64,000 nt of DNA from Liopterus haemorrhoidalis (GCA_963971575.1 OZ020618.1:35727668-35791667), one strand, 5' to 3'; numbered from the stretch's first letter, positions 26,188 through 38,650 are shown. The notes: generated from the letters alone by a model not told the origin. Numbers and translations: made by a program.

Positions 26188-26742
26188 TTTAGTGTTAGCG
26201 GGAATTGTTAAAGCATAGCTTACTTAAGAAATATGAAGGAGGTTAAATTAGGAACAATGAAGCATTTTAGTATGGAAGAATTTGGCTTACTCAGTAAACG
26301 TATGAAGATGACGATGGTGTATGTGCTAGGCTCCACAAGCTGAGTGTAAGTAAGAAACCTTACAACATATTTTTGCGGCTAGATTCTTTCGTCATATAAG
26401 TTGGCGAATGGCCCTGCAACTTATCTAGGCAAGTACAATAGTTCAAAGTTCATAGATAAATACTGTAAGCCAAAGGAAAGAATGCATTCGGAAAAGATGC
26501 AATTAACTCCGTCTCTATATGCACTAACTGTTCTAATAACTTAAGTCAAAGGTCAGAGTCAAAGTAATGTTGCGTGCTTTTGCTTATACCATTTATGTGT
26601 TTCTTCAGGCACGCATCTAGGAATTGGGGGGGGGGCTCAGAAGATCAGAAGACGAAATTGTGTAAATTATGAAAAAGATTCTCACTTCGATGACCAAAAA
26701 CAAAAAAGGTCCTTGCTTATAAAATAAAAGTAATAACAAAAA

Positions 26743-27560
26743 ATATTGATGTGAAGTGTGAAGTTTCACACATTGCAGGGTTTCGCAGGTATATAACAAT
26801 TGAAGGCGGCATGCTAAGTGAGTAAGACAAATTTTGCTTTGTAGTAATCACGGCAAAATGAAAGATATTTTAAAATAAATTATCGTCTGTTAACCTAAGA
26901 ACTTTAAAAACAAATTTTATGTTATAATATTTGTTTGTTAATTTTAATTCGAATACCTAATACCATTATTTATGTTTCTAAATATGTGCAGTATTTTGTT
27001 TATATAGCAAGGTTCATTAAGATTTTGAAAATTGCGCCTATGGCTTCCGTTGGTTGTTTTAAGTCATATGCTCTGCCCCTTTGGTTTCGTATACATGACA
27101 CATAGAATGAAAATATAATTCCAACAATTCCATATTGTTATTAAATTTACGCTCTTAAAAATTAAATACAACATTTGTCAAAATATAACTAGAAAAACAA
27201 AAAATAAAATTGTCTCTTCTTCCCGGAAGCGAACCCTAGTTTGCTGCGTAGCAAGCGAGCAAGCTAACCATTAGACCAGGATACGCCTTTTAGTATAGTG
27301 TGTTACATAACTATAACTTTTGTGCATCGTCAACCAAAAAATGCGTTATTTTCCGAAAACATAATCTGATCGAAAATTCCTGTTGTACTATTCCGGTTCA
27401 CATGTACATTACTTAGAATTTTTTCAGATTTTTAGTTTAAACCATCTGAGCTACAGGGACATCTGGGTGTAGGACAAAAAAATTTTTTGCACAATTTTGG
27501 CAAAAACGCATCAAAATAATTTATTTTGCAAAAATAAGATTTTGGACGTTAATACACGTT

Positions 27561-27598
<38 letters not shown>

Positions 27599-27860
27599 TA
27601 TATATATATATTTATTTTTTTTTCGTTGAGCCCATATATTTGTTTATATTTTTAGTGGGATATGTTTTTTAGATGTTTCAGTATTTTTGATATGTATGGG
27701 TCAAAGAGTTGTATAAGCATGCCAAATTTCAATTCTCTAGGTTTAGCCGTTTGGCTACAATTCTTACCGAACAGATACACAGGCAGACAGAATTAACAAA
27801 CAGACAGACAAACAAAATGACGGTATAAGGGTTTTTTGGTCATACCTACAAAACCATAAA
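26743..27860 (+). mobile_element. TIR element with internal tRNA-like module, copy 3
   Basis: The left end ATTGATGTGAAGTGTGAA is followed by GCAGGGTTTCGCAGGTAT; the right end is ATACCTACAAAACC. The tRNA-like block is at 27215-27295 (minus strand), with a (TA)n insertion at 27561-27610 in place of part of the family's TGATACCCTACTC region. The right side has the ACAGACAGACAAAC tract seen in the other copies. Confidence 0.75.
27215..27295 (-). ncRNA. tRNA-like module (copy 3)
   Basis: The minus strand reads GGTCTAATGGTTAGCTTGCT (A-box-like) and CTAGGGTTCGCTTCCGGGA (B-box-like) at tRNA-like spacing. It is the best preserved of the three and closely matches copy 1 (AATGGTTAGCTTTCTCGC and CTAGGGTTCGCTACC). 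Confidence 0.55.
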
Positions 27861-28059
27861 AAAGGTCCACACTCTGAAATACAACTGATGACCGAAACAA
27901 AAAAATCCTCACTCCTATTTTAACAAAAACAAGTAACAACCATGCAGATCCTGGGGCGGGGCATCACACATATTTTGATGAAAACACCTATAAACACGTG
28001 TTTTTGGAGCTCTGGGAGGGGCTCAAGCCCCTGAGCTCCCTCCCTTAAGTGCGCGCCTA

Positions 28060-30511
28060 GTTTCTTTTATATTTTTGACAAGACATAATTTTAGATATTT
28101 AAGTGATTATAAGATATTGTAATTAAATTTTATTTTGCCTTGTCAGTTACTTTTAGGCATAGATGGTTATGAAAAAAAAAATTTAAAGCGAATTTCTAAA
28201 CTACCAAAAGCACACATAAAATCAGAATAAAGAAGACTTCAAATTATCTATGTGTCTCACCTTAAGTAAGCTTATGTTTTTAGAACGGTTAATTGTTACT
28301 AATACAATTCGCGGCTATAATTACCGAAACGGCGCCACTATCGCCTTTTGAACTTTTGACACGAAAAAGGATAGTCATCTCTCAACGTATTTAAACAGTA
28401 TTGGTTTATAAACCATTTTTCGTCAAATTTACGTTTTCTTGTTGTATACAGTATATTGGCATTAAAACCGAGCATGAAAAAGTGCACAAATATATGTAAA
28501 TCTATTTTATGATAAAAATTGCTGTTTGTTAATGAATATTTTCAATTATAATGTTGATGTCAGATTATACTCACAGAGAAAATAAAATAACATACTTTGA
28601 GCTTAAAACATTTATTTGAATACTTAATATATACACATTCCTCAAGAAATTTTATAGAAAGGGAACTGGTAATTTATTCTACACAAGAAAACTGTCAAAT
28701 ATTTGCAAACTAACACACTTACGGAACACCCACATGAAATAACAAGGAGTTTTAATTACATTAACAATAATTTATATATTAACATTAAGCGATTTTCTTG
28801 CACATGCAAGAGAGTGAAAATGGAAAATTCAACGTTTAAAGCTTGTTTAGAAACATCTGAATGGTAGAAATTCCCTTCGATAAATACAGTCAAAATTTTA
28901 GAATCATTAATAAACTTTCTTCTTCACTTGTAGCTAAACATCAAGTAACTTTAAACACATTTTTCTCGTTAGGATTAAAATTAAATTGCAGAACCAATAA
29001 AGAAACTTTGTCATACACTATATTTTTTTAACAAAATTCATCTAATATTGGAAGATTTTCTTCTCTGAATGACAACCATACACACAACAAGGAGTATTTA
29101 ATCTTTTTTTCTTAATTTTATCACATTATTCGTTGTAAAAACGGAGTAAGAATGAACAGAAACCAAAACACACATGCTAAACTATACGTAAACAATGACT
29201 AATGAAGTATACTTTTTAGGAGTTTTCGCTTTATTGCCGCTAGAGAGATACGCGTTAAGTTGAGTCACCAATAGAAACGACTACTCGTTGTCATAACAAC
29301 GGTACAACGTAAATGATACAATTAAATTTTGTCCCGCCTAGGATATGCATTCTTTCCTTCGGCGTACACTACTATATAGGTGAGCATCTCATGCAGTGAA
29401 GGTTGCCCAACTGTTCTATACTAGCGCTGCAGGTGTCTGTGCTAAGTTACTAAAGAAATAACGCGGTTAGTTTAAATTGGTTAAACTTTCAGTATTTAAA
29501 ATAACTAGTATTATATGTTTCAAGTCTAAATGTTTGATTTTGTAGACACAACAACAAAAAATAACGGTATAAATGCTGTTAATTTTTTGGTTTTATGTGT
29601 TCATAATCCAATATGTACACTTGAAACAATATTTCATATTAAAAAGAATAAAGATATAAAAACGAAAATCAAATCATGAATATACTTATATTTCTACCAG
29701 TTGTTGCATTTCATACTAATACTATATCTATCATTATGTTTTCTATGCATTTTACATTATTCACAGTACAATCATAAAGTAAGTAAAGAACGGGTTCAGA
29801 AGTTGAACAGGCTTCGGAAATCATTGGGCCAAACTTAATGTTCTACTTCCAGGTAACTCTTCTGTGAAGCCTGCTTACACAATTATATTAGCTTCATCCA
29901 AACAATATGTATTTTTAAAGATTTTATTTAAAGAATAACTTACTTGGTAAATATAATGAAGGAATTACTCTCCGCTTCAATAGTTTCGAACTCGTCATAC
30001 GGCAATCTTCTGTAAAATGTCTGTCGCAAACAAAATAAGTTTTGTACATGCCCTCAGGTTGCAAAACTTTAAATCTTGGATGTTTTATGTAACATTAAAA
30101 ACATCGGGTTAACTTTTAAGAAAACGGTGACGAATAGACGTAATATTTTTGCAGCCAGTTACACAGTATTATTTAATGTATTTTCAAACACATTACATAT
30201 TTGCGAATTTGAGCAAAAGAGAAATCTCACGAGTAATGAACAAACGACAATGGCCAAAATGAAGGAATATGGTTATATTTAAAGTTAAATTTCTAGTGCA
30301 GCGCTAATAGTAATAGTGCCAGTGAACTAAAAGTTATCATAGCTTGGAAATGTCAGTTATACCACCATGAATAAGTTACGAGAATGGTGTAACTGAGAAC
30401 CCCAGCCAAGTGGCAATTCAGTCACTATCAGTTGTTTATGCCATGCAAAAGGCTGCTAGCCCATGTAGAGCTAATGATATGGAGAAGTCCCAAAATACGT
30501 ACAATCTACAA
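28060..30511. other. No gene seen
   Basis: About 2.4 kb of AT-rich sequence with only short frames (for example 30076-30282). I recognised no domain, terminal repeat or tandem array. This is one of the few long stretches that could be non-repetitive. Confidence 0.45.
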
Positions 30512-30643
30512 CAGGCGCACACCCGGCGGGAGCCCCTTGGGCTTAAGATACCCCTCCCATCAGAACTAAAAAAAAAAATCACGTAGTCTTAGCGTTTCTA
30601 AGAAATACTCTTGAATTCTAGAGCATATGAGTGTGCGCGCCTG
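30512..30643. mobile_element. 132-bp MITE, hAT-like
   Basis: CAGGCGCACAC at the left and GTGTGCGCGCCTG at the right are inverted ends. Flanking 8-mers ATCTACAA and CTCTACAC agree at the six central bases TCTACA. The interior has CGGGAGCCCCTTGGGCTTAA and an A run. The ends resemble those of the element at 26606-28058. Confidence 0.6.
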
Positions 30644-30969
30644 CTCTACACAGTCAATAATGTGCATAAGGCGCCAACACCTTCTCATCTACTAGACATA
30701 AATCTGGAAAAAAAATCATAGGGGGCAAAACTCTTACCAAAAAATACTCGCAAATTACATTTAATAAAAAATGTATTCATCAAAAATATTAAACTATAAA
30801 AGTATCAAAACATTTAGAATTCAAATATAACTATCCAAGTTTATTACACAAAATACAAATAATTCTTTGACATACGAAGAATCATTCATTAATTAAAAAA
30901 AATAAAATAAATTGAACATGTATTCGATGTAATTTATCGACAGATGAGTGTACCCAAAATATTTACCAG

Positions 30970-32935
30970 TATTGCAGTTCCTATCATACCTTCGAACTCC
31001 TCAAAAACCTTCCAATAGAAGCAATTAATATCCTCCACAGAATAAATAACCACATATGGCTCCGCAACGACTTCCCAGACTCCTGGCAACAAATAGAGAT
31101 TATCCCAATACCTAAACCGAACAAATTGAAAACAGACCCTATGAATTACCGACCTATAGCATTGTCCAACACAACACGCAAACTCTTCGAAAAAATCATC
31201 AACAAGAGACTGGTCTGGCATCTAAAACAACACCAATACCTGAACAAGAATAAAGCAGGCTTTAGACAAGGTCATTCCACCATGGACCAGATACTAGTTA
31301 ACGAAATGCAAGAATCTCTCCGAAGCAAACAACAGTTGGCTGCCATATTTTTTGACATAAAGAGTACCTATCCAACAGCGTGGCGACGACTTATTCCATC
31401 GAACTCAAATCTATGGTTTAAATGGAAACATCGCCCACTTTATTAAGAACTTCCTCGCGAATAAAACATTTAAGGTCAGAGCTGACGGCACCTTTTCCGA
31501 TGAGAACATCCAAGAAAACGGAGTTCCCCAGGGCTCAGTTCTAAGTATCACCTTATTCCTACTCTGCATGGACAGAATTAACGAGAATATTAAAAGACCA
31601 GTTCAGTTTTTATTGTAAGCCGATGATCTGGTCATTTTCTGTAAAGGGGTCAACTCAGGAAACCTCAGGCGTCTCCTACAGGGCGCTATCAGGGAATTAA
31701 AAAAGATAATACGGGTTTCCAATTTTTTCTAGAAAAACCTAAAGTTATCAACTTTACCAAACAGCGTAAACAACAAAACCCTGGTTTAACACTTTATAAC
31801 ACTCCTATAGAATACGCCAATGAGATCAAATTTCTAGGCAATACATAGACAAGAAACTGTCATGGAAACCCCACATAAACAAAATCAAAGCTGAATGCAA
31901 CATCAGGCTAAACATAATGAAAACTTAGGGAAACCAAACATGGGGAGCAGACAAGAATACGTTGCTAAAAATAAATAAAACTTTAATATTAGTGAAAATT
32001 GACTACGGATGCATTGCATACGTCACTGCCAGCAAAACAATGCTCTAACTCCTAGACGCAGTCCACCACACAGCAATTAGAATAGCAACAAGCGCATTTA
32101 GATCCAGTCCTTCGATCAGCATCTTGAACGAAGCCGACAAACCAACGCTACATGAGAAACTTGAAAAACCAGCTAAACCAGATCATGGAACATATAGTCA
32201 CATTTTTCTAAAATCAAATAACCAAAATATTATTTAATACAATATATCAGCACCATCCTACAATCCAACAATATTCTTATTCTCACAATTCAGTCAGTCA
32301 CCTTCCATCATACTCCACCCTGGCTCTTTGAGAAAATAACCATAAACAATGGTTTAATTAAGTAAATACAAAAAAAAAAAAAAAACAAATTTGCTGACCT
32401 ACAGCTTCATCTGCACGAATACCAGTTTTATTTCACGAATGCTTCAAAAACAGAGAACAATTTTACTATAGCTACTGTTCACAACGATGAAAGTAAAATG
32501 TACTAATTACCAACAACCAGCAGTGTGTTCGAAGCAGAAGTAATCCGGAAGGCGATCGAAATGGCATCTCATACCATCCACAGACACATCACATAGCCGT
32601 AAGCACCGATTCGTTGAGCGTACTACAGGCCTTCAACAACAACTACTCAATGGAAACTATTATATTATTCAGCAAATTCAAGACCTATTACATCAGATGA
32701 CAACAGAACTAAACAAAACAAAGAACCTCATCTGGGTTCCTGCCCATATTGGAATAGAAGGCAACGAACGTGCAAACACAGCCGCCCGAGAGTCCACCAA
32801 TCACGAAGAAACTCCGTATAACCAGACTGACCAAATGGCGTGACACCACTAACAACAAACTACGAATAGTCAAGAACGATATACAGAACTGGAACTCAGG
32901 CACGAACAGACGAGAACAAAACTAGAAACCTTACG
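30970..32935 (+). pseudogene. I/R1-like LINE with RNase H relic
   Basis: The RT begins at FELLKNLPIEAINIL, continues through IIPIPKPNK and NYRPIALSNTTRKLFEKII, then AGFRQGHSTMDQIL and AAIFFDIKSTYPTAW (first palm Asp in FFDIK). After a frameshift come ENGVPQGSVLS and ADDLVIF, where the Tyr of YADD is a TAA stop (31616-31618). Near 32420-32830 the RNase H domain is visible as FTNASKTENNF (frame-dependent) and LIWVPAHIGIEGNERANTAARES, ending the element's coding part. An RNase H after RT is typical of the I group of LINEs, which supports the assignment. Many stops and frameshifts make it a fossil. No 3' tail is obvious because the LTR-like segment follows at 32976. Confidence 0.78.
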
Positions 32936-32973
32936 TTACAACACGTAACTTTAGAAATATTTTTTTATGGTTT

Positions 32974-33320
32974 ATTGTTCAAGGAGACATTTTTTCAGAG
33001 TTATTGCCTAATAACGTAGAACACAGACGTCTCCTTGAACAATTCTAGACCCTTCTTCCTGGAAATGCTGCCAGATCTCTTATATAAACCCCCGTCTTTC
33101 TGAAGACGAGGGTCAGAAGTATTCTATCCGGTTAGTGAACACATCTTAGTTGTTGAATTCTTAGAAGCACTGTGTTGGCATTCTGGTGGTCTATCCGATT
33201 CTGTTTATTTTTATTTTTCATTATTTTAATACCTAAATTTTAACATTGAAAACTAATTGTAAAAATTACGTTTAATAAATTTTTATACTTGATATTAAAA
33301 CACCGTATTCTCTTACATAA
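32974..33320 (+). promoter_or_regulatory. LTR-like or promoter-like segment
   Basis: A perfect 15-bp inverted pair ATTGTTCAAGGAGAC (32974-32988 and 33029-33043) is followed by TATATAAA at 33081-33088, a GGGTCAGAAG initiator-like site about 25 bp later, and AATAAA at 33274-33279. This order fits a solo LTR starting TGTTCAAGG, or a polymerase II promoter with a short transcript. No 5-bp target duplication was found. Downstream 33383-33407 has a short ATG frame followed by GGTAAGTA, a donor-site-like sequence. Confidence 0.35.
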
Positions 33321-33419
33321 AATGTGTACACCTTCATCTTTAGGAACTTAAGTGAACAGCTAAGATCCAGACTAATTGCAAGATGCCTGATCAGTCGGTT
33401 GGTAAGTACTAATACATAT

Positions 33420-34650
33420 CATTTAATTCACATATCGTAATTATGAACCCTGGATAACACTCACGCTAGTACTCGCACTCCTTTAGTCAGAAATCTCATT
33501 TCAGTTTGAGATCAGATTTTATATTTTATCTTAACCTCGCTACCTAGTTGATAATAGATGGTAAGGTTTAAAATACCGTACCAGTGCCTCGTTACAAAGA
33601 TCTTAATTTTTAACATAAAAGGAGAATTTAATTTTGGAGACATTTTGATTTTAAAATAATCTGCAGTAAAAGTAAGTTCATAAATAAGATTTTTGATATT
33701 TGCCCCTCCTCCATCGAGTCTTTCATCCCACTGTTTAGAAAACACTGGAGGAGTTTTCGCAGAACTAAATATAGGAAACTCCTGGAATAGTAGAGTATTT
33801 TGATATGCCACTCAGGCATTCAATTACATAAATATTTTATAAATGTTCTTCCTGAACTGACAGACGAATCAAATACTGTTCATGCAACAAAGATTGATTT
33901 TGAATTCACATCCTGAAGACACAGTGACCTGAAACACCTCACCTATTTTCATAAATTCTCAGGTGAAATACTATTTCACTGAATTAATGCAATAAATACT
34001 AGAATGCATTTCATTTCTATATCTCTGCAAAAATGTTTCAACTAATTCCCCAATTTTAAAATATAATAGTATCAATATAAATGCCGATAGAACTTGGAAT
34101 AACTCCAGCACACATAATTCTAACTTATTCACTCATGAAATTGCTCCCTCAATAGTTTTGAATAAATCCCTAAATAGTTTGGTTACAGTTCTAAAAATAT
34201 TAAAGCCAGAATTTAATGTATTTTGTAGAACTTTACCTATTAGACAATTTGTGAATAACTTAAGAACGCACGTACGTACATAAGGTAGAAACGTGAAAAT
34301 AACATGTTATGTTATTTCATGTTTCTACGGTTTCACGTACCTTACTGTTTGGCAAATATCTCGTGAAATGTCTTTATAGTATGCATAGAGAGAGCCCTAT
34401 AGTAGACTGTAACAGTTCAGGAGAACATTCAAAGAAATCAGTATCAATTCATATTGTAACATTTGTATATTATATTTATTAGTTAGGTCTACAAATATAA
34501 ATACCACCCATCACAGTCAAATATCAAAATTGTAAAAATCAATGCTTCTTATTTTATGTGAGAATTGTACTGGATGATCGTTATACCTACTTGTCTATTG
34601 GCCAGGGTTTTCCCGTTCCACGCCCTTGCAGAGTTTTCCAAACTCATGCT
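33420..34650. other. No gene seen; one hairpin
   Basis: AT-rich with only short frames. A near-perfect hairpin occurs at 34285-34328 (arms GTAGAAACGTGAAAATAACAT and its near complement). Confidence 0.45.
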
Positions 34651-34656
34651 GTTTCA

Positions 34657-36655
34657 TCTTTATATATAAAAGAGAATATTTGTGGCTATGTCCGGAAATT
34701 CTAACCAACTTCCAGATATGCTACCGAGTTGAAATTTTGCATACAGGTAGCAAATGGCTTCATCATAACTAGAAAAATCGAAAATCTCAAAAAAGTCCCA
34801 TCAGAAACGAGAAATTAATAATTTTGTTTTTAATTATATTGGACCATCGAAGTACGTATGATGCGTTCAGTGAGATCTCGGGAATTTCGTTTCAATGGTT
34901 GTTTGGACAACTATAGTAAGTTCGTGGAACATCGGCCAATATCGTTCGGCACGATTCATCATTGTTCTGTTATAGGTGATTTTATTCAGTTTTTTAGTAA
35001 AATTTATGCTTAGTGTATGCAGAGCGAGACTTCAGTCGAGCATCTGTTTTCTGGTTTTTTATTTTTGCGCATTTTTAAGAATTTTGTAAATTTTATTTAT
35101 TTATTTTTTATCTATTATTTTATATAAATATTTAAATATAATAGTAAAATCTTTTACATATATAAAACAGAAAATCTATGTGTACCGAGTTGAAATTTGG
35201 TATATAGGTAGGAAATGAAGACAAAATAAGGGGGCAATTCGAAAATCAGAAAAAAAAAAAAAAATGGTATCACTTAAGACGTAGACTTAACAGAAAAATT
35301 GCTTATAAAAAGAAAACTATTTTTTTTAATGATTTTTTTTTTTCAATTGGATTGATATTACGGGAGTTACGAAGGGACAACCTAAAACTAAACTTTTGAA
35401 ATATGTATCTCATTTACTATTGACTTACCAGCAAAAACGAACATGAGAAAAGTTGTTTAAGATAATAAAAAAAAACAAATATATGTTTTCATATAAATTA
35501 TTCAATTGGTTGAGAAGCTGGGGAAGGGAGGAGGGGGAGTGGGTGCTAAAACTAAAATACTAGAAATATCTAGCTTATTATTTACTTTACATCAACAATT
35601 TATAAAGACAATTTATTTTGATTGAAGAAGGATTATTTTCTGTTTAGTGTAGCTTTTGAATATTTACGGGGACAGAGGGAGCACTATTTATAAACTTGAA
35701 ATATCTCTCTTATTATTGACTTAACATTAAACATGTGCATAACAAAAGTTGTAATAATATCAATAAATAAATAAATAAATAAATAAATAAACAAATCTTT
35801 CCTCAATATATCAGACCTATAATGAGATATCGACTTGGTTTTTGCTTCCAAAGGTTACCCATACACAAGTACAAAAACATATTTTGCTCTGATCAACCCA
35901 TAAACGGCAAATCTAGATTCAAGGTTAGTTATAAAACGCTTCGGATGGCCTGTGTTTTATTTCTTTTTGGCACATAGACGTCTGTTTAGAATCTGTACAT
36001 GTATTAAAACTCAAAAACGGCTAAACCAATTTTAGTGCTATTTGCAACAGCGTATTGCAAATTTATCTGGAAAGATTTTAAGCTATATATCATCGCTGTA
36101 TTTTTTATTTTCATTTTGGACGACAATTATAACGTTAAATTCGCTGCTGAACATTATTGCAGTTATTATTAAAGCAATACGAAGAAAAAATCTTCCTTGG
36201 GTGGCAAGAATATTTACTAACGAAAAAAAGTGCTCCGACCTATATAGGTACGATTTATAAATCAGGAATTAACACAGGGTAATTATAATCAATATCATAA
36301 AAATTATAATATATAATTTCGTAAGGTGCAAGATAAAATGTTTCACGTGGCGCTGCATTTGGCGATGAGTGATTCTCACATGGGCATTTTATGTGGCATT
36401 TTCCTGGGTTAGCACAACGGGACACTTATACGTGTTGTTATTAAATGTCTGTACTACCAATGTTTACAAAGAAGTTCGTACTTAAATTATTTGTATAAGA
36501 AGCACATATTAATACAATGGTAGATTAAAATAAATAAATATATATGAATATAAAACGATTCGCAGCAACCAGTCTTGAACCGATTTCGAAATGGGCCCGA
36601 TCTAAGTGGGCTTCGACTATTTTTTTCAGCGGCGAAGCAGCGGGTATACTGCTAG
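34657..36655 (+). mobile_element. Second Helitron-like non-autonomous element
   Basis: The 5' end TCTTTATATATAAAAGAGAA is preceded by A. The 3' end GCAGCGGGTATACTGCTAG is followed by T and contains a short AGCAG/CTGCT stem right at the terminus. The A|T target and TC...CTAG ends match Helitrons and the element at 13933-17860. The interior includes blocks with TATTGACTTACCAGC, GGGAGGAGGGGGAG and ATCTCATTATAGG, and no Rep/helicase coding sequence. The 35815-36000 region resembles the 290-bp unit (TGAGATATCGACTTGGTTTT). Confidence 0.65.
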
Positions 36656-36758
36656 TGTTGTATATTTTGTAACCAATAACAACGCCTCACATACTATGTA
36701 ATACATAGACTTTCTCCCGTCAAATAAATATACAATATTATGTGCTAATGCACTAGAC

Positions 36759-37018
36759 CAGCGTTTCCCAACCTTTTTTCATGGCGGATCTGCAAGCGAC
36801 GTAGAAAAATGAAAAAAAAAAATTGCGGACCGGCAAGTTTAGAAAGCAATAAAGTAATTATTACAAGTGATGAGCAAAAAAAGGTCTTCACCTCCAAAAT
36901 GTAAGTGATGAGCAAATAAAAAAAAGGTCGTCCCCTCCAAACTACAAACCTGGAGATTTTGTAACAAAATCTCGCGGACCGGCAAAAAATCTCACGGACC
37001 CGCGGTTGGAAAAGGCTG
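36759..37018. mobile_element. 260-bp hAT MITE with perfect TSD
   Basis: TIRs CAGCGTTTCCCAACC and GGTTGGAAAAGGCTG match at 13 of 15 positions. The element is flanked by an exact 8-bp duplication CACTAGAC at 36751-36758 and 37019-37026. The GC-rich ends repeat GCGGACCGGCAA. Its end resembles the terminus at 45426 of the hAT with a SCAND3-like transposase (CAGCGTTCCGCAACC), a plausible source of transposase. Confidence 0.93.
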
Positions 37019-37404
37019 CACTAGACTGTAGATTTATGTCTGGGAAAGAAAGTAATATGTCATCGCTCAGTAACTCCACTATTAATTTCACGCCCAGGCT
37101 TCACTCCCTGTTACGTCACATATGTACATATATTGAACTGTACATGGGACGGCATGGGACCCCAGAAATTATGTAAATATTGTCTGCGGCCCTCCTATGT
37201 ATGGTGTATCAAGATAGAAGGAATACCATATTTCTCGAAACAGCGACGTGTAAGCAAGTTGAGCAAAAAATTTAATGGTAGTATTGAAATTTTCCGAAAT
37301 AAACCAGAAGTAATCCTGTACTTCTGGTCATCAAGGACAATTTCAAATATTTAAATGGGAACGTATGTCATATTGGGTTTTTTTGGATATAACTTTTGAA
37401 AAGA

Positions 37405-38140
37405 CAACAACATTTATTTAAACATTTTTTTTTTTAAATATCTTTTACGATTGACAAAAAATTGTGATATTTTTATATTCCCTATAACGACTTGAAAGTA
37501 TTAAGTATTTTTATTTACAAGTGTTCAAAGTGCTTGTGCATTTTGATCTAAATACTTTAGAAATTCTTACCCTTGAGTGCAACTTTTCTCATCTTTTCAC
37601 CTTCAATAGTATAGCCGTCTGCGTGGAAATGTTTTAAAATTCAAGCATGAAGTTTTTGAAAAAAATGTGCGTTATAATTTTTTAACTAACCGTATTTTTA
37701 AAATTTGGTACAATTTACCTGAACATCATGTTCAGATAAATAAAGGATAAAAATTACTAGATTTGAAAATTTAGTTCCGCTTAAACCAAATAAACAGACT
37801 ATAAATATGCAATAGCAAGATCAAATAAAGTGTATGTGTCGGTTAATGCGTTTCTATGCCAAAGGTTCGCGTTGGAGGTACTTGAAGAACTGTCAAGTTG
37901 TACTTTCAAGTACGACTTGAAACTACAATATTTTTTATTATATTTTTTTATTATTATGCTCCGAGCTACAGATAACTCAAGAGTAAGATTGCGAAAGTTT
38001 TTAGATCAAAATGCACAAGCACTTTGAACAATTGTAAATAAAAATACTTTATTTTCAATTCATTATACGGAATATAAAAATATCAATTTTTTGTCAACCG
38101 TAAAATACATTAAAAAAAGAAGTTTAAATAAAAGTTGCAA
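37405..38140. mobile_element. Long-TIR (fold-back) element
   Basis: Arms of roughly 170-180 bp, 37405-37585 and 37975-38140, are inverted copies with small differences. Shared landmarks are TTTATTTAAAC, TTTACGRTTGACAAAAAATT and TTCAAAGTGCTTGTGCATTT. About 390 bp lie between them with no recognised protein. The length of the arms excludes chance. No target duplication was identified. Confidence 0.78.
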
Positions 38141-38499
38141 TAATATTAATTTACTTAATATAATTATTTCGTGTAGGTCTTTAACTATTTTGTCATTTTG
38201 ATTTCGATTATTTGATAATGCGTTTGTACCGTTGTTGATATTTCTTACCATCGTATTTTTTCTTAGGTTGCTTTATACACAGTTACTCGTATTAGGATAA
38301 TCGCGCACAAGAGACTTTCCATAACGTGACAGTTTAGTTTCTGTCGCCGTCTTGTCAAGACGCATTACTTTAGTACGCACACGGAGAGTGACTGTCGACC
38401 CAGAATTTCCGATTTTATTTCATCAATCCCCAATATGGATTTCGGGGGAACGGCCGTGCGATGAACACTTATCATAAAACACTGGAAAAATTAACGAAA

Positions 38500-38650
38500 A
38501 AAACGCTACTGGGTCCATCCTATTTGGAGTGAAAGACTAGCTAAAGGAAAATTTTACCGAATGTTTGATGAACTGCAGTAATATGCTCAAACATTCTTTG
38601 GATAATTCCGTTTTGATGATTTACTACAACTTTTGACAAGTACCATAACT
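38500..38650 (+). pseudogene. PIF/Harbinger-like transposase N-terminal scrap
   Basis: One frame reads YWVHPIWSERLAKGKFYRMF, then DELQ-stop-YAQTFFG-stop-FRFDDLLQLL. This matches the start of Harbinger DDE nucleases (RxxWVHPI...G.FY.L...L......F..YFRMS...FD.LL). Two stops are present and the catalytic part is missing. Confidence 0.6.

Larger units (their letters stand above)
26606..28058. mobile_element. hAT-type element with a nested TIR element
   Basis: The left end CAGGCACGCATCTAGGAATT followed by a G run and GCTCAG, and the right end CTGAGCTCCCTCCCTTAAGT then GCGCGCCT, form imperfect inverted ends. Flanks TGTTTCTT (26598-26605) and AGTTTCTT (28059-28066) match at 7 of 8 bases. Copy 3 of the TIR/tRNA-like family fills most of the interior, with the host sequence resuming after it (TCCTTGC... 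left, TCCACACTC... right). A 132-bp relative with similar ends is at 30512-30643. Confidence 0.65.

Noticed and set aside
28060..30511. Host gene exons in the quiet stretch
   Set aside because: I found no frame with coding character or a plausible splice chain; transcript data would be needed.
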